DNA of 64,000 nt from Pseudomonadota bacterium. Its GTDB lineage: Bacteria; Desulfobacterota; Binatia; Binatales; Binataceae. The notes below the pieces were generated by a model. That model searched no databases. It had not been told where the DNA came from and was given only the letters and a program-made list of their open reading frames with translations. The stretch spans positions 62,001 to 126,000 of the forward strand of contig JAJPHZ010000013.1 of NCBI GenBank assembly GCA_021325025.1. Reading direction: 5' to 3'. Numbering within the stretch: position 1 is the first letter of the stretch; each line of letters starts with the position of its first letter. This document shows, in pieces, positions 36,823-45,126 of this stretch. Both the position numbers and the translations under genes were made by a program.

Positions 36823-39800
36823 ATGGCCGCACAAGCGACCGATGCCGGCGCAGTGCTTGAGAGCGGTTTCACTCCGGGCCTGGAAGCTTACCGCAAGCTG
36901 ATCGACCGGCTCCCGCAGCCCGCCGCGCTCAGCGACCGGCACGGGATTATCATCGCGATAAATCGTGCCGGATTGGAGCTGCTGGAAGCGGACAGCACGG
37001 CCGCGGTGCTCGGGCGCGCGGTCGTCTCCTTCCTCGCACCGGAGACGGCGGACGGACCCGAGGCGGGAAAAGAGCGCGGATGGACCGCGCCACGCAGCTA
37101 CGAACTGGTCACGCTCAAGGGACACCCGCGCACGGTGGAGGTTGTCTCGGTACCGCTGCTGGTGTCGGCGGCGGGTGAAGTCGAACTGATGCTGGTGATG
37201 AGCCGCGACGTCACTGCGCAACGGCGCGCCGAGCAGGCGCGCGATTACCTGGCCGCGATCGTGGAATCCGCCGACGACGCCATCGTGAGCATCGACCCCG
37301 AGGGCACGATCACCGGCTGGAATCGGGCCGCGGAGCGCCTGTACGGCTTTACCGCCGCCGAGGCCATCGGTCAGCCCATCAGCCTGCTCATCCCGGCGGT
37401 CATGCAGGACACCAGCTTCGAGTTAATCGGCGGGCTGCAGGCGCAGCCCGAGCATCCGCTGCGTGTGGAGGTTCCCTGCCAACGCAAGGACGGCAGCATC
37501 GTGGAGGTTGCACTGACGGGCTTCGCAGTCCGCGATCACAGCGGCAGGTTGCTGGGGATTGCCGCCTTCCAGCGCGACATCACCGAGCGCCGGCGCGCCG
37601 AGCGCGAACAGGCGCTGCTGGCCGCGATCGTGGAGTCCTCGGCGGATGCAATCATCACCAAGGCGCCCGACCACACGATTCGCACCTTCAACGCCGCCGC
37701 CGAGCGCCTATACGGCTATCGGGCCGACGAGGTCATCGGCAAGCCGGCCACCATCCTGACCTCGCGCGACGGCGCCGATGAGATGGAACGGACCATTGAA
37801 CGCGTTTTGAAGGGGGAGAACATCCGCGACTATGAGACGCGCCGGCTGCACAAGGACGGCCACTTGCTCGACATTTCCCTGAGCGAAGCGCCGGTGCGCG
37901 ATGCCGGCGGCCGGATCGTCGGGGTCGCGGCGATCGAGCGCGACATCAGCGAGCACGTGCGCGCACGCAACCTGGAGGCGCAGATGGCGGCGATTGTCAG
38001 GTCCTCGACCGACGCCATCTACAGCCTGGGCCCGGGGCATATCGTGCAAAGCTGGAATCCCGCCGCCGAACGCATGTTCGGTTACAGCGCCGCCGAGGTG
38101 ATCGGGCATCGCTCACCGACGATGCTGCCCGAATACCAGCAGCAACTCGATGAGATGCTCGAACGGGTGTTGGGCGGGGAGACCGTCGAATTCGAGTCCA
38201 AACGCCGGCGCAAGGACGGCGCGATTCTCGACGTCTGGGTGACCGCCTCGCCGATTTACGACCATTCAGGCTCGGTCTCCGGCCTGGCGGTCGTCACCCG
38301 CGACATCACCGCCCACAAACGCGCCGAGCGCGCTCTGTTGGAAGCCCAGCAGGAGTTGCGCACACGTATGCGTCAGCAGGCGGCCGTAGTCCGTCTGAGC
38401 CGCAGTGCGCTCAACCGGGTCGAGCCGCAGGCGCTGATGGCGGAGGCGGCGGCGTTGACCGCCGAAACGCTGGGCACCGACACCTGTGCAGTCGCAGAGC
38501 TGCTGCCTGACGGCAGGCTGATCCGGCGCGCGTTCGTCGGCGCTTCGGAGGAAAATGACGGCGCTGCGCCCGCCATCGAGGTGGACCGCGATCGCTACGC
38601 GGCCCGGGTGCTGTCCCACACCGAGCCGGTGGTGGTTGCCGATTTCGCCTCCGAGCAGCGCTTCGCGCGCAGTGAGCTGTTGGCAGGCCGCGACGCCGTC
38701 AGCGGCGTGTGCGTGATTATTCCCGACACCGAGCGTCCCTACGGCATCCTGGCAGCGCATTGCAAAACGGCCCGCACCTTCAGCCTGGAGGATATCAATT
38801 TTCTCCAATCAGTCGCGTACGTGTTGGGACGGGTGCTGGAACGGCGCCGCACCGAATACGAGCTGCGCGCGGCCCGCGACGAGGCGTTGGAGTCGGCACG
38901 CTCCAAGTCGTCCTTCCTGTCCAACATGAGCCATGAAATCCGCACCCCGCTCAATTCGATTGTCGGGCTGTCAGGGCTGCTGCTGGAGACCAACCTGACT
39001 CCCGAACAGCGTGACTTCGTCGAAACGATTCGAGTCAGCAGCGACATTTTGCTCGAAACCATCAACAACGTGCTGGACTATTCCCGCCTTTCCACCGGTA
39101 ACGTCCAGCTGGAAAGTACCGATTTCGACCTGCGCGCCCTGGTTCGCAGCGCAGCCGACCTGCTGACCGACGCCGCGCGAAAGAAGAATCTCAGGCTGAC
39201 AGCGTTGGTCGCCCAGGAACTACCGCGGCTGCTGCGGGGTGATCCGGGACGCCTGCGCCAGGTGCTGGTCAATCTGCTGAGCAACGCCGTCAAGTTCACC
39301 GACTCCGGCGAGGTGGAATTGAAGGCAGCGCTGGAGGGCGAGTCGGAAAAAGGCGCCGTGGTGCGCTTTGAAGTGCGCGACACCGGCATCGGCATCAGCG
39401 AGGAGACGCAACGCAGGCTCTTTCAGCCGTTTTTTCAGGCCGATGCTTCCACCACCCGCCGCTATGGCGGCAGCGGGCTGGGCCTGGCGATTTGCGCCCA
39501 ACTGGTGAGCCTGATGGGCGGCCATATCGGGGTCAGCAGCAGTGCCAGCGGCGGCGCGACCTTCTGGTTCACGGTCGCGCTGGAAAAGACCGCGCTCGGG
39601 GCGCGAGTCCAGTCTGCGCGCCCCACATCCGCGGCGGCGGCAAGCGCGCCGCGCGGCCGCCGTATTTTGATGGCGGAGGACAATCCGATTAACCAGAAGG
39701 TGGCGGTCATCCAACTCCAGCGGCTCGGCTACCAGCCCGACGTGGTTGCCAACGGCCGCCAGGCATTGGAGGCACTCAAACGCGCCCGCTATGACCTGGT

Positions 39801-40077
39801 CCTGATGGACTGCCAGATGCCAGAGATGGATGGCTACGAAGCCACCCGCGAGATCCGAAAGGATGAGCTGGGCTCCTCCACCCATACCCCGATCATCGCG
39901 CTGACCGCGTTCGGCCTGACTGGGGATCGGGAGAAATGCATCGAAGCGGGGATGGACGACTATCTGGCCAAGCCGATCAGGATTGAGCAACTAAAGGAGA
40001 TGCTGGAGCGATGGTTGGGTGCTTCGACCGTGCCTGTCGATCATCCGGCGCGCCCCGATGACCGGCATCGCACCTAA
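36823..40077 (+). CDS. Soluble hybrid histidine kinase with four PAS, one GAF and a receiver domain
   Basis: A 1084-residue kinase without transmembrane helices. In order: PAS ~24-130, PAS ~140-255, PAS ~265-375, PAS ~390-500, a GAF-like domain ~520-680, the dimerisation domain with phospho-accepting H704 (NMSHEIRTPLN), an ATPase domain (NLLSNAVKFTDSG, DTGIGIS, GGSGLGL), and a receiver with phospho-acceptor D996 (LVLMDCQMPEMDG) and lysine in YLAKPI. It should sense an internal ligand or redox/light state through cofactors. No output-domain regulator is encoded next door, so its phosphotransfer partner is unknown. Its stop abuts the convergent downstream gene. Confidence 0.92.
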   Translation: MAAQATDAGAVLESGFTPGLEAYRKLIDRLPQPAALSDRHGIIIAINRAGLELLEADSTAAVLGRAVVSFLAPETADGPEAGKERGWTAPRSYELVTLKGHPRTVEVVSVPLLVSAAGEVELMLVMSRDVTAQRRAEQARDYLAAIVESADDAIVSIDPEGTITGWNRAAERLYGFTAAEAIGQPISLLIPAVMQDTSFELIGGLQAQPEHPLRVEVPCQRKDGSIVEVALTGFAVRDHSGRLLGIAAFQRDITERRRAEREQALLAAIVESSADAIITKAPDHTIRTFNAAAERLYGYRADEVIGKPATILTSRDGADEMERTIERVLKGENIRDYETRRLHKDGHLLDISLSEAPVRDAGGRIVGVAAIERDISEHVRARNLEAQMAAIVRSSTDAIYSLGPGHIVQSWNPAAERMFGYSAAEVIGHRSPTMLPEYQQQLDEMLERVLGGETVEFESKRRRKDGAILDVWVTASPIYDHSGSVSGLAVVTRDITAHKRAERALLEAQQELRTRMRQQAAVVRLSRSALNRVEPQALMAEAAALTAETLGTDTCAVAELLPDGRLIRRAFVGASEENDGAAPAIEVDRDRYAARVLSHTEPVVVADFASEQRFARSELLAGRDAVSGVCVIIPDTERPYGILAAHCKTARTFSLEDINFLQSVAYVLGRVLERRRTEYELRAARDEALESARSKSSFLSNMSHEIRTPLNSIVGLSGLLLETNLTPEQRDFVETIRVSSDILLETINNVLDYSRLSTGNVQLESTDFDLRALVRSAADLLTDAARKKNLRLTALVAQELPRLLRGDPGRLRQVLVNLLSNAVKFTDSGEVELKAALEGESEKGAVVRFEVRDTGIGISEETQRRLFQPFFQADASTTRRYGGSGLGLAICAQLVSLMGGHIGVSSSASGGATFWFTVALEKTALGARVQSARPTSAAAASAPRGRRILMAEDNPINQKVAVIQLQRLGYQPDVVANGRQALEALKRARYDLVLMDCQMPEMDGYEATREIRKDELGSSTHTPIIALTAFGLTGDREKCIEAGMDDYLAKPIRIEQLKEMLERWLGASTVPVDHPARPDDRHRT

Positions 40078-40509
40078 TTAGCGGGACGTACCGGGCCGGC
40101 CGTCAAGCGCGTGCGAGCGGCGCGGCGTCCAATCGGGCGGCGCCATCCAGAACACGGCAGCGACGATCGATGCCAAGGCGATGTAAGCGGCGGTGAACAC
40201 CCATTGCCGGAAGTCAAAGAAAATCAGCGGCCGCAACCAATGTGCGATCCATCCCGCCGGATAGCCGCTGTGTCCCGCCGCCCGGCGCAGCCGATCTTCA
40301 AGCGTGGTCAGCGGGCAGGCCAGCCCGAGCATCGATTCGACCGCGACCAGAGCGATGGCGCCGAGATGGGTGGCGCGGAACCAGAAGTTTCCCACCCAGT
40401 CCCATCCCAGCGCGATTCCAATCAGTATCGCAGCTAAACCGAACACCACGTAGCCAACGTAAGCGGCGTGGAGCAGCAGGACTAGATCGGCTAACCGGCT
40501 CCATAACAT
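40078..40509 (-). CDS. DUF2784-type small membrane protein
   Basis: A 143-residue protein with about four hydrophobic helices. The pattern LADLVLLLHAAYVGYVVFG, then ESMLGLACPLTTLEDRLRR and AGHSGYPAGWIAHWL, matches the DUF2784 family (conserved CPLTxLE and a G-Y-x-G-W/F-I-x-H motif). Function is unknown. It is convergent with the hybrid kinase: the two stop codons are directly adjacent (TAA then TTA at 40075-40080), with no room for an independent terminator. Confidence 0.8.
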   Translation of the reverse strand: MLWSRLADLVLLLHAAYVGYVVFGLAAILIGIALGWDWVGNFWFRATHLGAIALVAVESMLGLACPLTTLEDRLRRAAGHSGYPAGWIAHWLRPLIFFDFRQWVFTAAYIALASIVAAVFWMAPPDWTPRRSHALDGRPGTSR

Positions 40510-40562
40510 GCTACAATATCAACCTGTGCGCGACTCAGGGGCGCCGTGCGGCGGCCCAGCGT

Positions 40563-41255
40563 TCACAACGCCGCACCGCGCTGACCGTCGGTGCCGGGCT
40601 GGTATCGTTCGCCCCTGGTGCGGCGCAGTGCAGCGTGGATTCCCAATCCAGCCAGCATCGGATCGGCAAAGCGCACCACACGTTGGTCAGCGCTGATTTC
40701 AAACCCTCGGCGCGACACCATCGAAACCATCGCCTCAAGGCCGCGTTCGCGCGACACCATCGGCTGCACCAGGATCGGCCGCCCGTCGAGCGTCTGCGCG
40801 AACGGCCATACCACCGGCGCACCCGCGCGTGCAAAGCCCGGGTAGGAACCGGTCAGATCCCACGGGTCGATGATCGGATAGATCAGCAGGGCGCGGGCGC
40901 CCAGCACCCCGGCCATGATACCGCAGCCCCAACGCGCAGCCACCCCGCCATTGCGGCTGCACGACCACAGCTCGCCGATTTCGAAGACCGTTTCGGGCGG
41001 CAGGTCACGCAGGTCGGGGTCCGGGTAACTCTGCCCGAACATATCCAGCGCATGGATGGCGAAACCACCCACCATCCGGTTCGGGTCGCCGTTCTCGTCG
41101 AACACCCCGTAGAGGTCGGCGAACCTCAGATGCATCTGACCGACACGCGACCGCGGCTTTTCTCTGAAGCCCACGCCCGCGCTGGCTCGCGCCCGCGTCA
41201 GCGCCTGGGCAAAGCTGTCTCGTTCGGCCTGAGTGGAGAGGTATCTGAGTTCCAT
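40563..41255 (-). CDS. Uncharacterised protein, possible GNAT/acyl-HSL-synthase-like fold
   Basis: A 230-residue soluble protein with a clear GGAGG ribosome site. I do not recognise a family with confidence. The central stretch FEIGELWSCSRNGGVAARWG followed by a helix-strand (IMAGVLGARALLIYPI) loosely recalls the (W)E-x-x-R-(L/F)-x-V core of acyl-homoserine-lactone synthases and FeeM-type N-acyl amino acid synthases, both GNAT-fold enzymes. Key residues are not clearly conserved, so this is a weak hint only. It is divergent from the metallopeptidase gene across a 393-base region. Confidence 0.45.
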   Translation of the reverse strand: MELRYLSTQAERDSFAQALTRARASAGVGFREKPRSRVGQMHLRFADLYGVFDENGDPNRMVGGFAIHALDMFGQSYPDPDLRDLPPETVFEIGELWSCSRNGGVAARWGCGIMAGVLGARALLIYPIIDPWDLTGSYPGFARAGAPVVWPFAQTLDGRPILVQPMVSRERGLEAMVSMVSRRGFEISADQRVVRFADPMLAGLGIHAALRRTRGERYQPGTDGQRGAAL

Positions 41256-41648
41256 CTTGTGCCTCCGTTCTGGGGCGACACGGACAGCCGGGGCAGGCAG
41301 GGAAGCCCTCGCGCCATTCCCCTGGATGCCGGATGGATTCGCGACTGGACATGCCGCACAACGTTTGCGAATGTAGTGAAAATCGAACAGTTGCGAATTT
41401 GTAACACATAGTCAAATATTGTGGAGGCGTGTGCTTCAAGACAAAACCGTCTGAGCAAAAAGCTTACTTGGAGTTGAAATAAGGGCTTAGTTTGGGGCAT
41501 AAAATTAAGTGATACGAAACAGCGGGGGTTGCAAGGAGTCCGGTGATGAACCCGCCGGGTATGGCCACCCCGCGTGCTCCAACCCAGCTCGGGATGCTGA
41601 GGGGTGGGAAGTTGGAGGAGCTCTGAAAACCCATCGGGGACTCGGACT
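41256..41648. promoter_or_regulatory. Divergent intergenic region with operator-like repeats
   Basis: An AT-richer stretch contains two direct copies of TTGCGAAT (41364-41371 and 41390-41397, 26 bases apart). The second lies within an imperfect palindrome GTTGCGAATTTGTAAC (41389-41404, 12 of 16 positions symmetric around AATT). These look like binding sites for a dimeric regulator controlling one or both flanking genes. A short reading frame at 41546-41626 is listed separately. Confidence 0.45.
41546..41626 (+). CDS. Possible 26-residue small protein upstream of the metallopeptidase
   Basis: A short frame (MNPPGMATPRAPTQLGM and onward, ending in KLEEL) has an AAGGAG ribosome site 8 bases before its ATG and ends 22 bases before the metallopeptidase start. 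It may be a translated upstream peptide or simply the leader of the next mRNA. There is no family match and composition alone cannot decide. Confidence 0.25.
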   Translation: MNPPGMATPRAPTQLGMLRGGKLEEL

Positions 41649-42464
41649 ATGGCAGCATCGTGGGAACTCGACCGCCAAATAACCCACCTGGTCAACCGCA
41701 TCCTCCGCGAGGTTTCAAGCAGCGGCGCGGTCAAACGCGCGGATGGCAGGCGGCTACGGCGCGAAATCAGGCAGGTGCTGGAACGCGATTACAGCGCCAG
41801 CCTGCGCAACAGTCTTGAGCCCGGCGATGTAAACCGTCTGGTGGCGACGGCTTCCGCCATCTGGCCCAACTTCAACCGCAGCCCGATGGGACCGCCCTCG
41901 ATGCGGCTGTTTGCCGAGGTCTCCGAACTGCTGAGCCTGCACCTCAGTTCCGCCCCTTACCGTCATCGCGGCGGCTTCGCGGTGCGCGGGTTTTATCTGC
42001 GCAAGACGCCCCCGGCGCTGGGCAAGCCGCTGATTTACGTCAACAGTGCGCATCATCCGCTGGCGGTCGGCACCGCGTTCTGCCATGAAGTGGGCCATCA
42101 TCTGAGCGCCGGGATGTTCTGTCCGGGCGGGGAACAGCCCGCAGCCCGACTTTACCTGGGGGCGGAATGTGCGGCGCGGCTTGACGACCGTGTCGAGTTG
42201 GCTGCCGACATCATCGTCAGCCTGGCGGGCTACCCAAAACCGATGGCGCGGCAGATTTTTGCCGGTCCGGTGCAGCACGGCCTGATGCCTGATTTGGCGG
42301 TGCCCAGCGGCAAAGTCTTCGAGGCCGTGCAGCAGCATCTGCGCGCCCGCTACGGTTTCGATTTGGCCGCGGTGCTGGTGCCCGATCGCAAGCTTCATTA
42401 CCTGACTGGGATGCTGCATTACGCGCGCTTGCGCGAGGCGCTGCTCGCCGAATACGACGTCTGA
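41649..42464 (+). CDS. ImmA/IrrE-like zinc metallopeptidase
   Basis: A 271-residue protein with a zinc-peptidase motif CHEVGHH (H146, E147, H150) and, 36 residues later, ELAAD (E183) matching the third-ligand glutamate of gluzincin-type ImmA/IrrE proteins. No HTH or cI-like domain is fused to it and there is no signal peptide, so it is probably a cytoplasmic regulatory protease. Relatives cleave a repressor, as DdrO in Deinococcus or ImmR in Bacillus. A repressor partner is not encoded next door; the palindrome upstream (41389-41404) could be its binding site. Start 41649 is chosen over an ATG at 41604. Confidence 0.7.
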   Translation: MAASWELDRQITHLVNRILREVSSSGAVKRADGRRLRREIRQVLERDYSASLRNSLEPGDVNRLVATASAIWPNFNRSPMGPPSMRLFAEVSELLSLHLSSAPYRHRGGFAVRGFYLRKTPPALGKPLIYVNSAHHPLAVGTAFCHEVGHHLSAGMFCPGGEQPAARLYLGAECAARLDDRVELAADIIVSLAGYPKPMARQIFAGPVQHGLMPDLAVPSGKVFEAVQQHLRARYGFDLAAVLVPDRKLHYLTGMLHYARLREALLAEYDV

Positions 42465-42465
42465 C

Positions 42466-43560
42466 TCAACTGCCGGCCAATGACCGCAACACCCGTACCA
42501 CCTCCGCGAAGACGGTGGAGGGCGCGATGGCGCGCATGCATTGGTTGGTGGCAAACCGGCATCGCGGCCGCCGGCAGGGCTGGCAAGAGAGATTGGGAGT
42601 GGCGCTCAGCAGGCGGATGTCGGGGCTACCCAACGGCCCCGTCCTGGCAGCCGGTGTGGGACCGTACAGTCCGATGAGATGAGCGCAATGGGCCGCTCCC
42701 GCCGCGTGCAAGGGAGCCGTATCGGCGGCGATCACGATCGGCACGCGGGACAGCAAGGCGTAGAGTTGCGGCAAGCTGGTTTTTCCGGCGAGGTCAAGAA
42801 CGCGATCGCGCCCGCGCGCCAGTTGCGCGGTCAACGGCGCGTCATCGCCTGATCCGATTAGCACGACCTTGGCGTCGGTTGCATTGAGGATCATCTCCAG
42901 CAATTGCTCCCAGTAAGGGGCCGGCCACTGTTTGCTCGCCCATCGTGTCCCCGGCGCGATCGCAACCAGCGGCGCGCAGCCGGCAAAGCCATGCCCAAGC
43001 ATCGCGGCGACGCCATCGCGCACGTGCGGCGCGACCGCGGGCAGCGCGATGTCATGATCGGCGCCGGCGCATCCGATAGCCCCGGCCAGCGCCAGCATGT
43101 GTCCGGCGTGTGGACGATGGGGGTCGAAGTACTGCGCTTTGGAGACGTACTTCTCAGTGTAGAAAAGATGGCTCAGTTCGCGGCGATGCGCGAAGCCGAT
43201 GCGCCGCTTGATGCCGGCCGCAAACGGGATCAGAGCCGATACCAGCAGCCCCTGCGCGTCGATCGATACCTCGTAGCCGGCCTCGCGGATTTCGCCGGCA
43301 AAATCGCGCAGCGCGGCTGCGGCCTGCGGCCAGCGCGCGGGATTTGCAGCCGCCTTGCGCCATCGGCCGCGCGGGCAGGCGTGGATGTAGTCCACGTCGC
43401 GGTGGCCGGCGATGGCCGAGACCAGCTCCGCGTCGATTGCCCATCCAATCTTCGTCTCCGGCATCGACCGCTTGATGGCGGACGGCAGGGGCAGAGTCTG
43501 GATGACGTCGCCCAGCGAGCTCAGGCGGACGATGAGAACGCGTTGGGATGGTGGCGCCAA
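42466..43560 (-). CDS. Glycosyltransferase family 9 (heptosyltransferase-like)
   Basis: A ~364-residue GT9 enzyme. The N-terminal strand RVLIVRLSSLGDVIQTLP is the classic start of heptosyltransferases (WaaC/WaaF/WaaQ). The C-terminal nucleotide-sugar half has VAIAPGTRWASKQWP and VIAADTAPLHAAGAAHC. It should add a heptose or similar sugar to lipopolysaccharide core. A TTG start at 43560 fits the family N-terminus and sits 1 base after the stop of the acyl-CoA dehydrogenase gene; an ATG at 43617 inside that gene is the alternative. It ends just before the metallopeptidase stop (convergent). Confidence 0.88.
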   Translation of the reverse strand: MAPPSQRVLIVRLSSLGDVIQTLPLPSAIKRSMPETKIGWAIDAELVSAIAGHRDVDYIHACPRGRWRKAAANPARWPQAAAALRDFAGEIREAGYEVSIDAQGLLVSALIPFAAGIKRRIGFAHRRELSHLFYTEKYVSKAQYFDPHRPHAGHMLALAGAIGCAGADHDIALPAVAPHVRDGVAAMLGHGFAGCAPLVAIAPGTRWASKQWPAPYWEQLLEMILNATDAKVVLIGSGDDAPLTAQLARGRDRVLDLAGKTSLPQLYALLSRVPIVIAADTAPLHAAGAAHCAHLIGLYGPTPAARTGPLGSPDIRLLSATPNLSCQPCRRPRCRFATNQCMRAIAPSTVFAEVVRVLRSLAGS

Positions 43561-43561
43561 G

Positions 43562-44752
43562 TTACTCTTTGGGCAGGCCCAACGTGCGCTCACCGAGGAT
43601 GTTGTGCTGGATTTCACTGGAGCCGCCGGCGATCGTGAGCATGCGCGCGTTGAGAATCAGGTTAAGCCAGCGCGGCGCGTCGGGCACCGCCGCACTGGGC
43701 GAATCCAGCGTCGCGTAGTTGCCCAGCAGTTCGCTGGCAAACTTGACGATGCGGATCACCAGTTCGGAGCCGGTCAGCTTGAGGATCGACTGCTCGGGGC
43801 CGGGCGGCAGTTGCTTGAGCTGGCGGGTCAAAGCGCGCAGCGCGCTGTATTTGAGCGCCTCGCAATCGATCTGAAGCTGCGCCAGCCGCTGGCGCACCCA
43901 TTGGTGCTCCCAGGCGGGTTTGGCGTCGATCATAACTGCGCGCGCCAGCTCGGCCAGCCGGCGCACCTGCAAGTCATGGCCGCTGCCGCCCGAGATGGCG
44001 CGCTCGAAGGTCAGCGTGGTCATCGCCACGCGCCAGCCTTCGTTGACCGGTCCGACCAGGTTTTTCCTGGGCACGCGCACCTTGTCGAAGAAGACCTGGT
44101 TGAAGTGGCGATGCCCCGCCATCGTGACCAGCGGCCGCAGCTCGATACCGGGGCTCTTCATGTCCAGGTAAAAGCAACTGATTCCCTTATGCTTGGGCGC
44201 GGTGGGGTCGGTGCGCGCCAGCAGATACATCCAGTCCGCCCATTGCGCGCCCGAGGTCCAGATTTTCGAGCCCTCCAGCATGAAGAAATCCCCGTGATCG
44301 ACGGCTCGTGTTTGCAGCGAAGCCAGATCGGAGCCGGCATTGGGTTCGGAGTAGCCCTGACACCAGGTTTCCTCGCCGCTGAGCATCGGGATCAGAAAGC
44401 GGCGCTTTTGCGCCTCGGTACCCCAGGTCATCAGCGTCGGGCCCCACTGGTTGATGTGCGGAAAGTTGGGCAGCATCGGCACGGCTGCGCGATGGTACTC
44501 CTGGTCGTAGATGAACTGCTCGATCAGCCCCGCGCCGCGCCCGCCGTACTCCGGCGGCCACCAGATGCCCATCCAGCGCGCTTCAAACATCTTCTTTTGA
44601 AAGGCGCGGCGCGCCTCGAACAGCTCGACGCTTTCAGGCACGAAGTCGAAGTGGGTGTCGTAGGCGCGCAGTTCGGGCGGTAGATTGGCCGCCAGCCACG
44701 AGCGAAACTCCTGGCGGAACCGTTCCTGCTCGGGACTGAATGAAAAGTCCAT
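43562..44752 (-). CDS. Acyl-CoA dehydrogenase
   Basis: A 396-residue flavin-dependent acyl-CoA dehydrogenase. It opens with MDFSFSPEQERFRQEFRSWL. It then shows the FAD/substrate region WCQGYSEPNAGSDLASL, the WTSGAQWADW strand, and the C-terminal ITGG-like segment IAGGSSEIQHNILGERTLGL. It introduces a double bond into an acyl-CoA, passing electrons to ETF. Its downstream gene, with a start one base after this stop, is an LPS-type glycosyltransferase, an unusual operon partner. Substrate chain type is not assigned. Confidence 0.92.
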   Translation of the reverse strand: MDFSFSPEQERFRQEFRSWLAANLPPELRAYDTHFDFVPESVELFEARRAFQKKMFEARWMGIWWPPEYGGRGAGLIEQFIYDQEYHRAAVPMLPNFPHINQWGPTLMTWGTEAQKRRFLIPMLSGEETWCQGYSEPNAGSDLASLQTRAVDHGDFFMLEGSKIWTSGAQWADWMYLLARTDPTAPKHKGISCFYLDMKSPGIELRPLVTMAGHRHFNQVFFDKVRVPRKNLVGPVNEGWRVAMTTLTFERAISGGSGHDLQVRRLAELARAVMIDAKPAWEHQWVRQRLAQLQIDCEALKYSALRALTRQLKQLPPGPEQSILKLTGSELVIRIVKFASELLGNYATLDSPSAAVPDAPRWLNLILNARMLTIAGGSSEIQHNILGERTLGLPKE

Positions 44753-44817
44753 GATGGTGTCCCCGCCCGCAGTTGGAGTCGGATGACCGGCGATGCGACC
44801 GCTTTACCCCGCGATGG

Positions 44818-45024
44818 CTAGGAGAGGGGGCGGCGCGGCTCGTCGGCTTCGATGGTCGTGCCGCAGGTCGACGAGCATTGCGGACACAAATACTCGTACT
44901 TGTTGCCTTCGGGCAGAATCAGCAGCAGGCGCTTGCGCACCGGTACCGCCACCTTGCACTGGGGACAGGCGAGCAGCGTCGCTTCCATGCGCTGAAAAGC
45001 AGGTTGACGTTGCGGCGGCGCCAT
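44818..45024 (-). CDS. Small zinc-ribbon protein
   Basis: About 68 residues with CPQCK and CPQCSSTC knuckles separated by ~26 residues, forming a likely treble-clef or ribbon zinc site. The start is ATG 45024 or an internal ATG at 44988; neither has a strong ribosome site. It sits between the acyl-CoA dehydrogenase and miaB, on the minus strand. No family assignment. The frame continues open upstream into miaB antisense, which is not coding. Confidence 0.5.
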   Translation of the reverse strand: MAPPQRQPAFQRMEATLLACPQCKVAVPVRKRLLLILPEGNKYEYLCPQCSSTCGTTIEADEPRRPLS

Positions 45025-45126
45025 GACGCCTAAAACATAACCATCAACCGCGCCGCTGCGCAACGCCCGCTGCGCCGCCCGCGTTGTCTTGCGGGCGGCC
45101 CGTCGCGTAAGATCGCAGCACGTCCG

